A model generated the notes under the pieces. It saw only the letters and a program-made list of their open reading frames with translations. It searched no databases and was not told where the DNA came from. This document shows, one piece after another, positions 26,718-34,956 of a stretch of DNA of 64,000 nucleotides. Numbering within the stretch: position 1 is the first letter of the stretch; every line of letters begins with the position of its first letter. The stretch is from Methylocella silvestris (GTDB taxonomy: Bacteria > Pseudomonadota > Alphaproteobacteria > Rhizobiales > Beijerinckiaceae), in NCBI RefSeq assembly GCF_002891535.1, contig NZ_PDZR01000016.1, positions 32,612-96,611 on the forward strand. Direction: 5' to 3'. A program made the position numbers and the translations under genes.

Positions 26718-28028
26718 TTAGCGGATCGCCGCAATCTCTGCGGGTTTCGGGCCGCCATAGGCGTAGTCGAGCCATTCGACCGTATGCAGCACCGGAACCC
26801 CGGCTCCGGCGCCGATCTGCGTCATACAGCCGATATTGCCGGTGGCGATGCCGCCCGGCGCCGTCTTCAGGATGTTCTCGATTTTTCGCGCGCGCAATTG
26901 TTCGGCGATTTTCGGCTGCAAGATGTTGTAGGTGCCGGCCGAGCCGCAGCACAAATGCCCTTCGGGGATGTCGCGCACCTCGAAGCCGGCGGCTTTCAGA
27001 AGCTCTTTTGGCAGGCTCGTGATTTTTTGCCCATGCTGCATCGAGCAGGCCGAATGATACGCGAGCGCGGGCTTTTGCGCCGCGAGGGGCGCCGGCAATT
27101 TGAGGCCGCCGAGAAATTCGGTAATGTCCTTGGCGAGTTCGGAGATTTTGGCGGCTTTTGCCGCATAGGCGGCGTCAAGGCGGAACATGAAGCCATAATC
27201 CTTGATGACCGTGCCGCAGCCCGACGTGGTGATCAAAATCGCGTCAAGGCTTCCTCTGTCGATCTCGGCGGTCCAGACGTCGATATTGTGCTTGGCCTGG
27301 GCCAGCGCCTCATGCTCCTGGCCAAGATGATGAACCAGCGCGCCGCAGCAGCCCTCCTCCGGCGGCTGGACGATCTCAACGCCGAGCCGCGTCAGGAGCC
27401 GGATTGCGGCGTCGTTGATCGCCGGCCGCAGCACTTTTTGTGCGCAACCCGCGAGGATCGCCACGCGGGCGATTGGTTTTTGCGCGGGGCGGACGCTGGC
27501 TTGCGGGAAACCCGTGCGCTTTGGCAGGAAACGCGGCGCAAGCCGGAGCATGGCGTTGAGCCGATCCCCCGTCTGTCCGAATTTCGCCAGCAGCGGCGCC
27601 AAAGGGGCTGCGAGCGCGGCTCCGCGCAGGGCCAGACGGAAACGGTCGGGATAGGGCAGGACAAAGCCGAGCAGCGCCCGAAGCGCGCGGTCGGCAAGCG
27701 GCCTTTTATAGGTTTCCTCGATGCGCGTGCGCGCCTCGTCGACGAGATGCATGTAATTGACGCCCGACGGGCAGGTCGTCATGCAGGAGAGGCAGGACAG
27801 GCAGCGGTCGATATGCTTGACCGTCTCGCTGTCGGCGGGGCGGCCGTTCTCGAGCATCTCCTTGATGAGATAGATCCGGCCGCGCGGACTGTCGAGCTCA
27901 TCGCCGAGCAGGGTGAAGGTCGGACAGGTCGCCGTGCAAAATCCGCAATGCACGCATTTGCGCAGGATCGCTTCGGAGACGGCGAGTCGGGGATCGGCGA
28001 GCTGCTCCAGTGAAAAATGCGTCTGCAT
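26718..28028 (-). CDS. glcF: Glycolate oxidase iron-sulfur subunit GlcF
   Basis: GlcF is the electron-transfer subunit of the glycolate oxidase complex. The 436-residue protein has two 4Fe-4S motifs (CVHCGFCTATCPTF and CLSCLSCMTTCPSG) and two CCG domains (EGCCGALVHHLGQEHEA and GHLCCGSAGTYNILQPKIAE). ATG 28028 directly follows the glcE stop codon. It is the last gene of a two-gene unit. The catalytic FMN/FAD subunit gene glcD, normally just upstream of glcE, is absent here and must be elsewhere, or the complex is non-standard. Confidence 0.93.
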   Translation of the reverse strand: MQTHFSLEQLADPRLAVSEAILRKCVHCGFCTATCPTFTLLGDELDSPRGRIYLIKEMLENGRPADSETVKHIDRCLSCLSCMTTCPSGVNYMHLVDEARTRIEETYKRPLADRALRALLGFVLPYPDRFRLALRGAALAAPLAPLLAKFGQTGDRLNAMLRLAPRFLPKRTGFPQASVRPAQKPIARVAILAGCAQKVLRPAINDAAIRLLTRLGVEIVQPPEEGCCGALVHHLGQEHEALAQAKHNIDVWTAEIDRGSLDAILITTSGCGTVIKDYGFMFRLDAAYAAKAAKISELAKDITEFLGGLKLPAPLAAQKPALAYHSACSMQHGQKITSLPKELLKAAGFEVRDIPEGHLCCGSAGTYNILQPKIAEQLRARKIENILKTAPGGIATGNIGCMTQIGAGAGVPVLHTVEWLDYAYGGPKPAEIAAIR

Positions 28029-28029
28029 G

Positions 28030-29235
28030 TCAAACCTGCGCCTGCATCCGGCCGCGCTCCAGAATGCCGTAAGGGTCAAATTGCGCCTTTAGCCGCTCGG
28101 AGAGAGCTTTCAGCGCGGGCGGCTGCGGCTGGAATACGGGGGTTGCGGCGCGCAGCTCGCTTGGCGCCCGGATGAGGGTCGCATGTCCGCCGCCATGCAC
28201 GACGACCGCGCCGCGGATCAGTTCGGCGCCGGCGTCGGGCGAAACGTCGGGGTCGAGCGCGACCCAGACGAGGCCGCCGGACCAGTCGAACATCGCCTCG
28301 GCGGGGAAGGCTCGGCCGATTGTCGCGGCGACGCCCGGCCCCGCGGTCGGCGCGACCGAAATCTTCCAGATGATTTTTTCGCTCGGCGCCGCAAGTGGGA
28401 CGACGTCGCGGATCGCGCGCCAGATCGTCTGCGTCGCCTCCGCGCCGAGCCGTTCGGCCGCGCCGAATTCGCCCAGCGTCGCCCTCAGCCGGTCGAACCG
28501 CTCATCGACGGAAGGGGAAAAGCCTTCGAGCCGCAACAGCGTCGCGGAAGCGGCGAAGCCGAGGCTTTTCGCCGCGAAAGGCGGCAGATGCGCGGCGCCG
28601 GAGACATCGGCCGGCGACCCCATGGCGGCGCAGAGCGCGGCGACGGCCAGCTTTGGCGCAAGTCCATGAAGGGCCAGCGTCGCAGCCGTCTCGGCGCGCG
28701 GCAGCACTTTGAAATTCAGCTCAGTGACGACGGCGAGCGTGCCGAAAGAGCCGGCAAGACCGCGCGAGAGGTCATAACCCGTCACATTCTTGACCACCGT
28801 GCCGCCCGCTTTGAAAGCTTCGCCGCGGCCGTTGATCGCCTTGACGCCCAGCACATGGTCTCGCGCGGCCCCCGCCTTGACGCGGCGCGGCCCGGAGAGA
28901 TTGGCCATCAGGCAGCCGCCGATCGAGCCGGCCCCGGCGCCAAACAGCGCGGAAAAGGACATCGGCTCGAAGGCGAGCTCCTGGCCGTTGGCGGCGAGCA
29001 GCGTCTCAATCGTTTCGATCGGGGTCGCGGCCTGTGCGCAGAGGACGAGTTCTTCGGGCTCATAGAAAGTGACGCCGGCGAGCTTTGACAGGTCGAGCCG
29101 GCGCGCGGCGTTCCATGGCGCGCCGAGCGCCGATTTCGAGCCGAGCCCGACGATGGAAAGGGGGGCCCGCGCCGCTGCCGCTTCGCGCACGCTGAACGCG
29201 GCTTCCTCCGGCGTTGTTGGCGTGAGGATGCTCAT
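28030..29235 (-). CDS. glcE: Glycolate oxidase FAD-binding subunit GlcE
   Basis: GlcE is a FAD-binding (PCMH-type) subunit. The 401-residue protein shows FAD-contact segments AGAGSIGGCLMANLSGPRR, RDHVLGVKAINGRGEAFKAG and GGTVVKNVTGYDLSRGLAGS, and LGTLAVVTELNFKVLPRAE-like continuation. Start ATG 29235 is the first in frame. It is placed immediately before glcF. Together with the missing GlcD it would oxidise glycolate to glyoxylate, feeding into photorespiratory-type salvage or C2 metabolism. Confidence 0.9.
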   Translation of the reverse strand: MSILTPTTPEEAAFSVREAAAARAPLSIVGLGSKSALGAPWNAARRLDLSKLAGVTFYEPEELVLCAQAATPIETIETLLAANGQELAFEPMSFSALFGAGAGSIGGCLMANLSGPRRVKAGAARDHVLGVKAINGRGEAFKAGGTVVKNVTGYDLSRGLAGSFGTLAVVTELNFKVLPRAETAATLALHGLAPKLAVAALCAAMGSPADVSGAAHLPPFAAKSLGFAASATLLRLEGFSPSVDERFDRLRATLGEFGAAERLGAEATQTIWRAIRDVVPLAAPSEKIIWKISVAPTAGPGVAATIGRAFPAEAMFDWSGGLVWVALDPDVSPDAGAELIRGAVVVHGGGHATLIRAPSELRAATPVFQPQPPALKALSERLKAQFDPYGILERGRMQAQV

Positions 29236-29663
29236 CGAGGCGGCGTTTCCAGTTTTTCTTTGTGCCTGGTCCCTCGGTCGTCAAGGGAGCGCGGCGGGAC
29301 GCCCGTTTTAGAGCGTGATGGCGTCGTAGGGAAGCGCCGTCGCGCTGCTGGCGCCCCCGTTCGCGCGAACAATTTTTAGACGGGCCAAACCGAAGCGGGC
29401 AAAGACTGGTCTGAACCTGGGCGCCCGCACGTTATTTAGTCACATTTGATTGAACGGCGCTTGTTTTTATGAATTCCAAACCGCGAGCGGGAAGCCCCGT
29501 TGATAGAGCGGACGAGAACAAATTTACGTGCGTTAGGGGCCCTTACAACCTTTGGCATACCGCTTGCACCATGCAAGTCACGCTGAAACTTGTAGCTGAT
29601 CCATTGACGATCAGGCCGGGGAGAAAGCGCACTTTCTCGACTAATTCTCGCAAGGAATCCTGG
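29236..29663. other. Divergent intergenic region with a sigma-54-type promoter
   Basis: About 430 bases without a supported gene between glcE and the exported hydrolase. The plus-strand half carries a sigma-54-type promoter (listed separately). The ORF that extends the hydrolase upstream to 29469 crosses this promoter and is therefore unlikely to be translated. Confidence 0.5.
29553..29568 (+). promoter_or_regulatory. Sigma-54-like promoter TGGCAT-N5-TTGCA
   Basis: TGGCAT (29553-29558), five bases, then TTGCA (29564-29568) matches the TGGCAC-N5-TTGCA consensus with one mismatch; the GG and GC dinucleotides have the required 10-base separation. Transcription would begin near 29580, about 85 bases before the hydrolase ATG. 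Confidence 0.55.
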
Positions 29664-31970
29664 ATGATTTCCTCTACTGACCAACGACGCGCCAGCACAG
29701 GCGCGGCGCCAATAGCGTTGCGTTCGTTTCTATCGCGTTCGCTCTTAACGACAACAGCGGGACTGGCGCTTCTCTGTGCGACCGTCCCGTTGGCCGTGAC
29801 CACGCCTTCCTTCGCCGCCGAGGCGGTCGACCCGACAGCCATCGGCCCGCTCGCCGTCACCTATGGCGATTATAAACTTCCAGCAGCGGTCGACCCGCTG
29901 GTCGACGACACCGTAGCGACCGAATTGTGGGCGCGTGTATACCGCCCGGTGAAAATCAGCGGAAAGCATAATTTCATTATTATGCTACACGGCAATCACT
30001 CAACGTGCGGCCACATGGTTGACGGCATAGCGGGCCGCGTCGACGACAATTCGCAATACACCAGCACCGGCACCTGCCCCACGGGCTATGTTGTGGCGCC
30101 AAGCCATCTCGGCTACGCCTATGTCGCCGAACGCCTGGCCTCCTGGGGCAATATCGTCATCAGCATCAATGTTAACCGCGGCATCAACGCCGCCTCGGGC
30201 ACATCCGGCGATTCCGGCCTCAACATGCGACGCGGTCGGATGGTGCTTCGCCATCTCCAGCAGCTGGCGAAATGGAACAATAAAGGCGGAGCGCCCAAGA
30301 CCCTCGGCTTCAACATGATGGGCAAGCTCGATTTCGCCCATATCGGCCTCATGGGCCATTCGCGCGGCGGCGAAGGCGTGCTCGCCGCCTATAATCTCTA
30401 CAACGATCCGGACAGCCTGTGGCCGAAGCTGATCGGGCCGAAGGCGCATTTCGACGCCATGTTCGAACTCGCGCCGGTCGACGGCCAGACCAATCGCAGT
30501 TTCTACGCCTATAATATCCCCTGGAGCGTGCTGCTGCCAATGTGCGACGGCGACGTCTCCAATCTCGCCGGCGTCAAGGTGTTCGACCGCACGCTGAGAA
30601 GCCTCGGCGAGGCCATACCCTATCCGAAGGCGAGCTATACGGTGTGGGGCACCAACCATAATTACTACAACACGGAATGGCAGAGGTCGGATTCGACGGG
30701 CTGCAACGGCGACGGCAACGTACCACTGTTCGATCCAGCTCTGGCGGGATCGGCCGATCAGCGGACCGCCAGCCTCTACGCCATGATGGCGATGTTCCGC
30801 GGCCATCTCGGCAAGAAGGCGGACGCGAGCTTCGCCCAGCTTTTCAATCCGGACTACACGCTTCCTTTCCAGCTTTCGCGCATCACCACCATCACGCGCG
30901 GCTTCAGCAACTACGCTGTCGCGCAGCAGGCCTATCCGCTGTCGAGCACCGGCACGTTGAGCAACGCCACGGCGACCTATACCTCCACCATTTCGCTGTT
31001 GCTGCCGAACCACGACCCGAGTGTGGTGGCTGGTCTTGTGAACTGGCCGGCTGACCCCGCGAACCCGGCGACGAGCTATTATCAGGCTTCCTGGAGTCCG
31101 AGCGGACAGTACATCACGAAGCAGTACAAGACGGTGGAAATGCGCGTGTCGCTGCAATGCGCCGACGGAACCACGATCACCACCAGCGGCTGCTCGATCG
31201 GCCCCAACGCCGCGAATGTGAACGGGACGACGGACTTCAACATCGCCGCCGTGCTGAGCGACGGAACGCTTTCGCAATCCGTGCCGCTTTCGAAATATGT
31301 CAGCGTTCGCGGTCCGGTTGGCGGCCCGACGTTGAGCCTTTTTCACCCAATTCTTCAGACGGTGCGGGTGCCGCTGGCCGATCTCGGGCTGCCGGCGGAC
31401 GCGACGGTCAAGAAAGATTCGACCGGACCGCTTCTGAAGGCCATAAGGCTTACCTTCAATGCGCCCACCGCGCGTACGGGTTCGATCTATCTGACCGGCA
31501 TTACCCTGACCGATCTCGCGGCGTCGAAGGGATCCGCGCTGGTCGCCATGGAGGGCGAAACGATGGAGGATCCAGCTCCGCTAACGCCGGTCATGAATAA
31601 TGCCGCTGTCGCCACAGAGCCGGCCGCCGCCGTCCTGCCCGCCGGCTCGGTATCTTCCGTAAGCTATACGGCGACGGTCACGAGCGCATTCGCGCCGAAG
31701 ACGGAGACGCCGGCGCCCGCGAAGAAAGTCCAGCTGACGCTGACGAGCCCTGTGCCCGTCGATGTCAAGGACTCGCTTCTGACCCTCGACATCGGCGGCA
31801 AGACCTTCGTCGAAGGGGGCTATGGCTCGAATGGCGACCTCAAAACCGTCGTCTTCACAGTCGATCCCACGGACTTCGCCGCTTTGCCCGATCAGGCGGC
31901 GATCGTTCTCAAAAACGGCGGCACGCACCAAAGCTATGGCGCGTTGAAAAAGAGCCTTCTGAAGAAGTAA
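29664..31970 (+). CDS. Large exported alpha/beta hydrolase (chlorophyllase/dienelactone-hydrolase-like)
   Basis: The 768-residue protein starts at ATG 29664 behind AAGGAATCC. A long signal peptide ends near PSFAAEA. The hydrolase domain spans about residues 60-400: an oxyanion HGNHSTCG, an NVNRG strand, and the nucleophile elbow GHSRGGEG with Ser233; a candidate catalytic His is in WGTNHNYYNTEW. The C-terminal half (about 400-768) contains beta-rich, Thr/Ser/Pro-rich segments with no family I recognise, possibly a surface-binding or adhesion module. Substrate unknown; extracellular esterase activity is inference. It is followed by an intrinsic terminator and appears monocistronic, under a sigma-54-like promoter. 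Confidence 0.75.
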   Translation: MISSTDQRRASTGAAPIALRSFLSRSLLTTTAGLALLCATVPLAVTTPSFAAEAVDPTAIGPLAVTYGDYKLPAAVDPLVDDTVATELWARVYRPVKISGKHNFIIMLHGNHSTCGHMVDGIAGRVDDNSQYTSTGTCPTGYVVAPSHLGYAYVAERLASWGNIVISINVNRGINAASGTSGDSGLNMRRGRMVLRHLQQLAKWNNKGGAPKTLGFNMMGKLDFAHIGLMGHSRGGEGVLAAYNLYNDPDSLWPKLIGPKAHFDAMFELAPVDGQTNRSFYAYNIPWSVLLPMCDGDVSNLAGVKVFDRTLRSLGEAIPYPKASYTVWGTNHNYYNTEWQRSDSTGCNGDGNVPLFDPALAGSADQRTASLYAMMAMFRGHLGKKADASFAQLFNPDYTLPFQLSRITTITRGFSNYAVAQQAYPLSSTGTLSNATATYTSTISLLLPNHDPSVVAGLVNWPADPANPATSYYQASWSPSGQYITKQYKTVEMRVSLQCADGTTITTSGCSIGPNAANVNGTTDFNIAAVLSDGTLSQSVPLSKYVSVRGPVGGPTLSLFHPILQTVRVPLADLGLPADATVKKDSTGPLLKAIRLTFNAPTARTGSIYLTGITLTDLAASKGSALVAMEGETMEDPAPLTPVMNNAAVATEPAAAVLPAGSVSSVSYTATVTSAFAPKTETPAPAKKVQLTLTSPVPVDVKDSLLTLDIGGKTFVEGGYGSNGDLKTVVFTVDPTDFAALPDQAAIVLKNGGTHQSYGALKKSLLKK

Positions 31971-31987
31971 CGGCAAACGAAAAAACG

Positions 31988-32024
31988 GCACATCCGGGCT
32001 CGTCCCGGATGTGCTTATTCTCTT
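31988..32024 (+). terminator. Intrinsic terminator after the exported hydrolase
   Basis: An 11-bp perfect stem (GCACATCCGGG / CCCGGATGTGC) with a 5-base loop is followed by TTATTCTCTT. Confidence 0.85.
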
Positions 32025-32111
32025 GAATCAGGATGGCGAGCGCTTTCCCATTTGGCGGCCTGGCCGTCGTGGTCGCAAGGCGGCGAAGGCTACGGCGGCG
32101 ACGCCCTTTGG

Positions 32112-32585
32112 CTATTTTGCCTTATCTGTAATCCCTTTCAGCCCGGCTTCATAAATACCGGCGATCACCTCTGCCGCCTTGGCGTCGTCGACGCCTTTGG
32201 CTTTGAATGTGCCTGACCACGTCACCTTGGAGCCGGTTTCGATCGGCTCGACCTCGATCGTCGAAACATAGTCTTCGACGGGGAGCGGGCTCTCGACGAT
32301 GATGTAGCGATAGTTCAGATCGTCGTCGTTGCGGTCTTGCTGTTGCTCGACGATCGTTCCGCCGCCCTTCAGGGTCAGCGTGCGCATTTGAACGCCGTCC
32401 TTCGTCGAAATCTCGCATTTCTCGATTGCGGGATGCCAATTCGCGATGCCGCAGAAATCGCCAATCGCCGACCAGACCGTTGCGGCGGGCGCCTTGATTT
32501 CGGCGGACCGCGACACATCGACGGCGAGCGCGGGGAGAGCGCCGGCCGCAGTGAGCGCGGCGGCGAGAATGAGCGTCTTGACCAT
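32112..32585 (-). CDS. Exported SRPBCC (START/polyketide cyclase-like) protein
   Basis: The 157-residue product starts at ATG 32585 after GGAGG. A signal peptide (LILAAALTAAGALPALAV) is followed by an SRPBCC fold: SAEIKAPAATVWSAIGDFCG, NWHPAIEKCEI, TWSGTFKAKGVDD and a C-terminal helix EVIAGIYEAGLKGITDKAK. These lipid-binding or cyclase-like folds bind hydrophobic ligands; export to the periplasm is unusual for many but common in this subfamily (PF10604-like). Ligand unknown. It converges with the plus-strand hydrolase. Confidence 0.8.
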   Translation of the reverse strand: MVKTLILAAALTAAGALPALAVDVSRSAEIKAPAATVWSAIGDFCGIANWHPAIEKCEISTKDGVQMRTLTLKGGGTIVEQQQDRNDDDLNYRYIIVESPLPVEDYVSTIEVEPIETGSKVTWSGTFKAKGVDDAKAAEVIAGIYEAGLKGITDKAK

Positions 32586-32710
32586 TTTGCGTTTCCTCCC
32601 GGTTCCGGCCACGATGCGGGCCGGTTTGAACCCGAGCGGAAATGTGACCGGAGCTCGGCCGCGGTCAAGTCATAAAAGGGAGAACAATGATGGCGAGACG
32701 GCGTTCCCGC

Positions 32711-33673
32711 CTAAAGCTTCCTCAGCTCGACTTCCTCGATGCTGTGGTTCGGCCCCTTGGTCAGCACGAGATTGGCCCGCACGCGGGTCGGCAGAAGATT
32801 TTCGCGCAAGTTGCGCAGATTGATCTCGCGCCAGATGGTTCGCGCCGTCGCTTCCGCGTCCGCATTGGAGAGATCGGCGTATTTGCGAAAGTAAGACTGC
32901 GGATCGCGGAACGAGGTTTGCCGCAGCCGCATGAAGCGCTCGACGAACCAGAGTTCGAGATCAGTCTCCTCGGCATGGAGATAGATCGAGAAATCGAAGA
33001 AATCCGATACGAAGGGCAATCCGCGACCGTCCTTGGGGGGGCGATTGGGCAAAAGCACGTTTAACCCTTCGACGATCAATATGTCCGGGCGGTCGACGAC
33101 GATGCTTTCGCCGGGTAGCACGTCATAGGTCAGATGCGAATAGACCGGCGCGCTGACATGGCGCCGTCCCGCCTTGACGTCGGAGAGGAAGCGCAACAGA
33201 GCGGTTCCGTCGTAGCTTTCCGGAAAGCCCTTCTTCGTCATCAGCCCTTCGCTGACCAAAACGGCGTTCGGATGCAGGAAGCCGTCCGTCGTGACGAGAT
33301 CGACCTTTGGCGTGTTGGGCCAGCGCGACAGCAGGGCCTGCATGACGCGCGACAGCGTCGATTTTCCGGCGGAAACAGAGCCGGCGACGCCGATGATATA
33401 GGGCGTTTTGCCGCCTTCCGCGCCGAGGAAGCGCTGCGTCGCCTTATAAAGCCCCTGCGTCGCGGCGACATAAAGCGCGAGCAGCCGCGACAGCGGCAGA
33501 TAGATGGCGACGACCTCGTCGAGCGAAATCGGATCATTGAGGCTTTTCAGCCGCGACAGATCCTCGCGCGTCAGGGTCAACGGCGTATCGGCGCGCAGCG
33601 CCGCCCATTCCTCGCGGCTGAAGCGATGATAGGGGGAGAGAACGCCGGCGGAGTCCGTGGCGCGCTGGTCCAT
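32711..33673 (-). CDS. coaA: Pantothenate kinase CoaA
   Basis: CoaA phosphorylates pantothenate, the first committed step of CoA synthesis. The 320-residue protein shows [13 protein letters not shown] at the N-terminus, P-loop [40 protein letters not shown], the [15 protein letters not shown] block and [11 protein letters not shown]. This is the type I (bacterial) kinase. ATG 33673 has a GGAGGG site; the frame extends upstream into the 3' end of hisE but without homology. It ends the his cluster transcript. Confidence 0.95.
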   Translation of the reverse strand: MDQRATDSAGVLSPYHRFSREEWAALRADTPLTLTREDLSRLKSLNDPISLDEVVAIYLPLSRLLALYVAATQGLYKATQRFLGAEGGKTPYIIGVAGSVSAGKSTLSRVMQALLSRWPNTPKVDLVTTDGFLHPNAVLVSEGLMTKKGFPESYDGTALLRFLSDVKAGRRHVSAPVYSHLTYDVLPGESIVVDRPDILIVEGLNVLLPNRPPKDGRGLPFVSDFFDFSIYLHAEETDLELWFVERFMRLRQTSFRDPQSYFRKYADLSNADAEATARTIWREINLRNLRENLLPTRVRANLVLTKGPNHSIEEVELRKL

Positions 33674-33780
33674 GGCGTAGCCCTCCGGTCGATGCAAAAG
33701 CGGCGGCGCATGGTCGAGCAAATCCAGCGGTTTGCCGGACAAGGCGGCGGCCGGTCGGCTGGTCACCCCGGCGGGCGGCG

Positions 33781-34119
33781 TCATCGCGCGGCGCTCTTTG
33801 CGCCAGGACGCGCCGCCTTTTCCTCATGTCCCGACTGGCTCGTGCGGCGCTCCAGCTCGGCCAGCGCCTCGTCGAGCGCCACGCCGCGCGAGGCGAGCAG
33901 GACCAGCAAATGATAGAGCACGTCGGCAGCCTCGGCGACGATCTCCGGGCGTTTGCCTTCGACCGCGGCAATGACCAGCTCGACCGCCTCCTCGCCGAAT
34001 TTCTTGGCGGCGCGGGCGGGTCCGGCCTCAAGCAGCGATTTCGTGTAGGAGGAAGACGCCGTGGATTGCGCCCGGGCGGAGATGATCGCGGCGAGGTCAT
34101 CGAGGCTGAACGACTGCAT
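33781..34119 (-). CDS. hisE: Phosphoribosyl-ATP pyrophosphatase HisE
   Basis: HisE removes pyrophosphate from phosphoribosyl-ATP, the second step of histidine synthesis. The 112-residue protein has the all-alpha NTP-pyrophosphohydrolase pattern, including [40 protein letters not shown] and [18 protein letters not shown]. It is a stand-alone HisE, not fused to HisI. It follows hisF with a 25-bp gap. Confidence 0.92.
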   Translation of the reverse strand: MQSFSLDDLAAIISARAQSTASSSYTKSLLEAGPARAAKKFGEEAVELVIAAVEGKRPEIVAEAADVLYHLLVLLASRGVALDEALAELERRTSQSGHEEKAARPGAKSAAR

Positions 34120-34144
34120 CCATCTGTTCCGGCGCCGGAAAAAA

Positions 34145-34915
34145 TTACACTATTCCATCCAGCCGCATCTGCAATCCGCAATTGGCCATATGCAGCTTGG
34201 CTTCGGCGATGGTGAATTCGCCGAAATGGAAGATCGACGCCGCCAGCACTGCGCTGGCGCCGCCGTCGCGCACGCCCTCGACGAGATGGTCCAGCGTCCC
34301 GACCCCGCCCGAGGCGATGACCGGCACGTTGACGGCGTCCGTCACCGCTTTGGTGAGGGCGATGTCGAAACCGATCCTGGCGCCGTCGCGATCCATCGAG
34401 GTCAGCAGGATCTCGCCGGCGCCGAGCGCGACGACTTCCCGCGCATAGTCCACGGCGTCAAGGCCGGTCGGCTTGCGCCCGCCATGGGTGAAAATCTCCC
34501 AGCGGCCCGGCCCGACTTCCTTGGCATCGATCGCCACGACAACGCATTGGCTGCCGAATTTTTCCGCCGCCTCGCGGACAAAATCGCGGTTCGCCACCGC
34601 CGCGGTCATGATCGAGGCCTTGTCGGCCCCGGCGAGCAGCAGCTGGCGGATGTCCTCCAGCGTGCGAACCCCGCCGCCGACGGTCAGCGGCATGAAGCAG
34701 GCTTCCGCCGTGCGGCGCACGACGTCGAGCAGGATCGGACGATCGTCCGAGCTCGCGGTGATGTCGAGGAAGCAGAGCTCGTCAGCGCCGGCGCGGTCAT
34801 AGGCAATGGCGGATTCGACCGGATCGCCGGCGTCGCGCAGATTGACGAAATTGACGCCCTTGACGACGCGCCCGTCCTTGACGTCGAGGCAGGGGATGAT
34901 GCGGGATTTAAGCAT
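34145..34915 (-). CDS. hisF: Imidazole glycerol phosphate synthase cyclase subunit HisF
   Basis: HisF forms imidazole glycerol phosphate and AICAR with ammonia channelled from HisH. The 256-residue TIM barrel has the two catalytic aspartates in [19 protein letters not shown] (first) and [19 protein letters not shown] (second), and phosphate-binding loops [12 protein letters not shown] and [17 protein letters not shown]. Complete and intact. Upstream, where hisA is expected, lie a thaumatin-like gene, a decayed copy of the hisF 5' end and an Mrr-type gene. So hisF now depends on read-through or an internal promoter within the inserted DNA. Confidence 0.96.
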   Translation of the reverse strand: MLKSRIIPCLDVKDGRVVKGVNFVNLRDAGDPVESAIAYDRAGADELCFLDITASSDDRPILLDVVRRTAEACFMPLTVGGGVRTLEDIRQLLLAGADKASIMTAAVANRDFVREAAEKFGSQCVVVAIDAKEVGPGRWEIFTHGGRKPTGLDAVDYAREVVALGAGEILLTSMDRDGARIGFDIALTKAVTDAVNVPVIASGGVGTLDHLVEGVRDGGASAVLAASIFHFGEFTIAEAKLHMANCGLQMRLDGIV

Positions 34916-34956
34916 GAATCACGTTTGACCATATCTCCTGCCGAGAGGGCTGCGGT

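Noticed and set aside
30000..31346. 448-codon minus-strand frame inside the exported hydrolase
   Set aside because: Antisense shadow with Arg/His-rich translation and no family signal.
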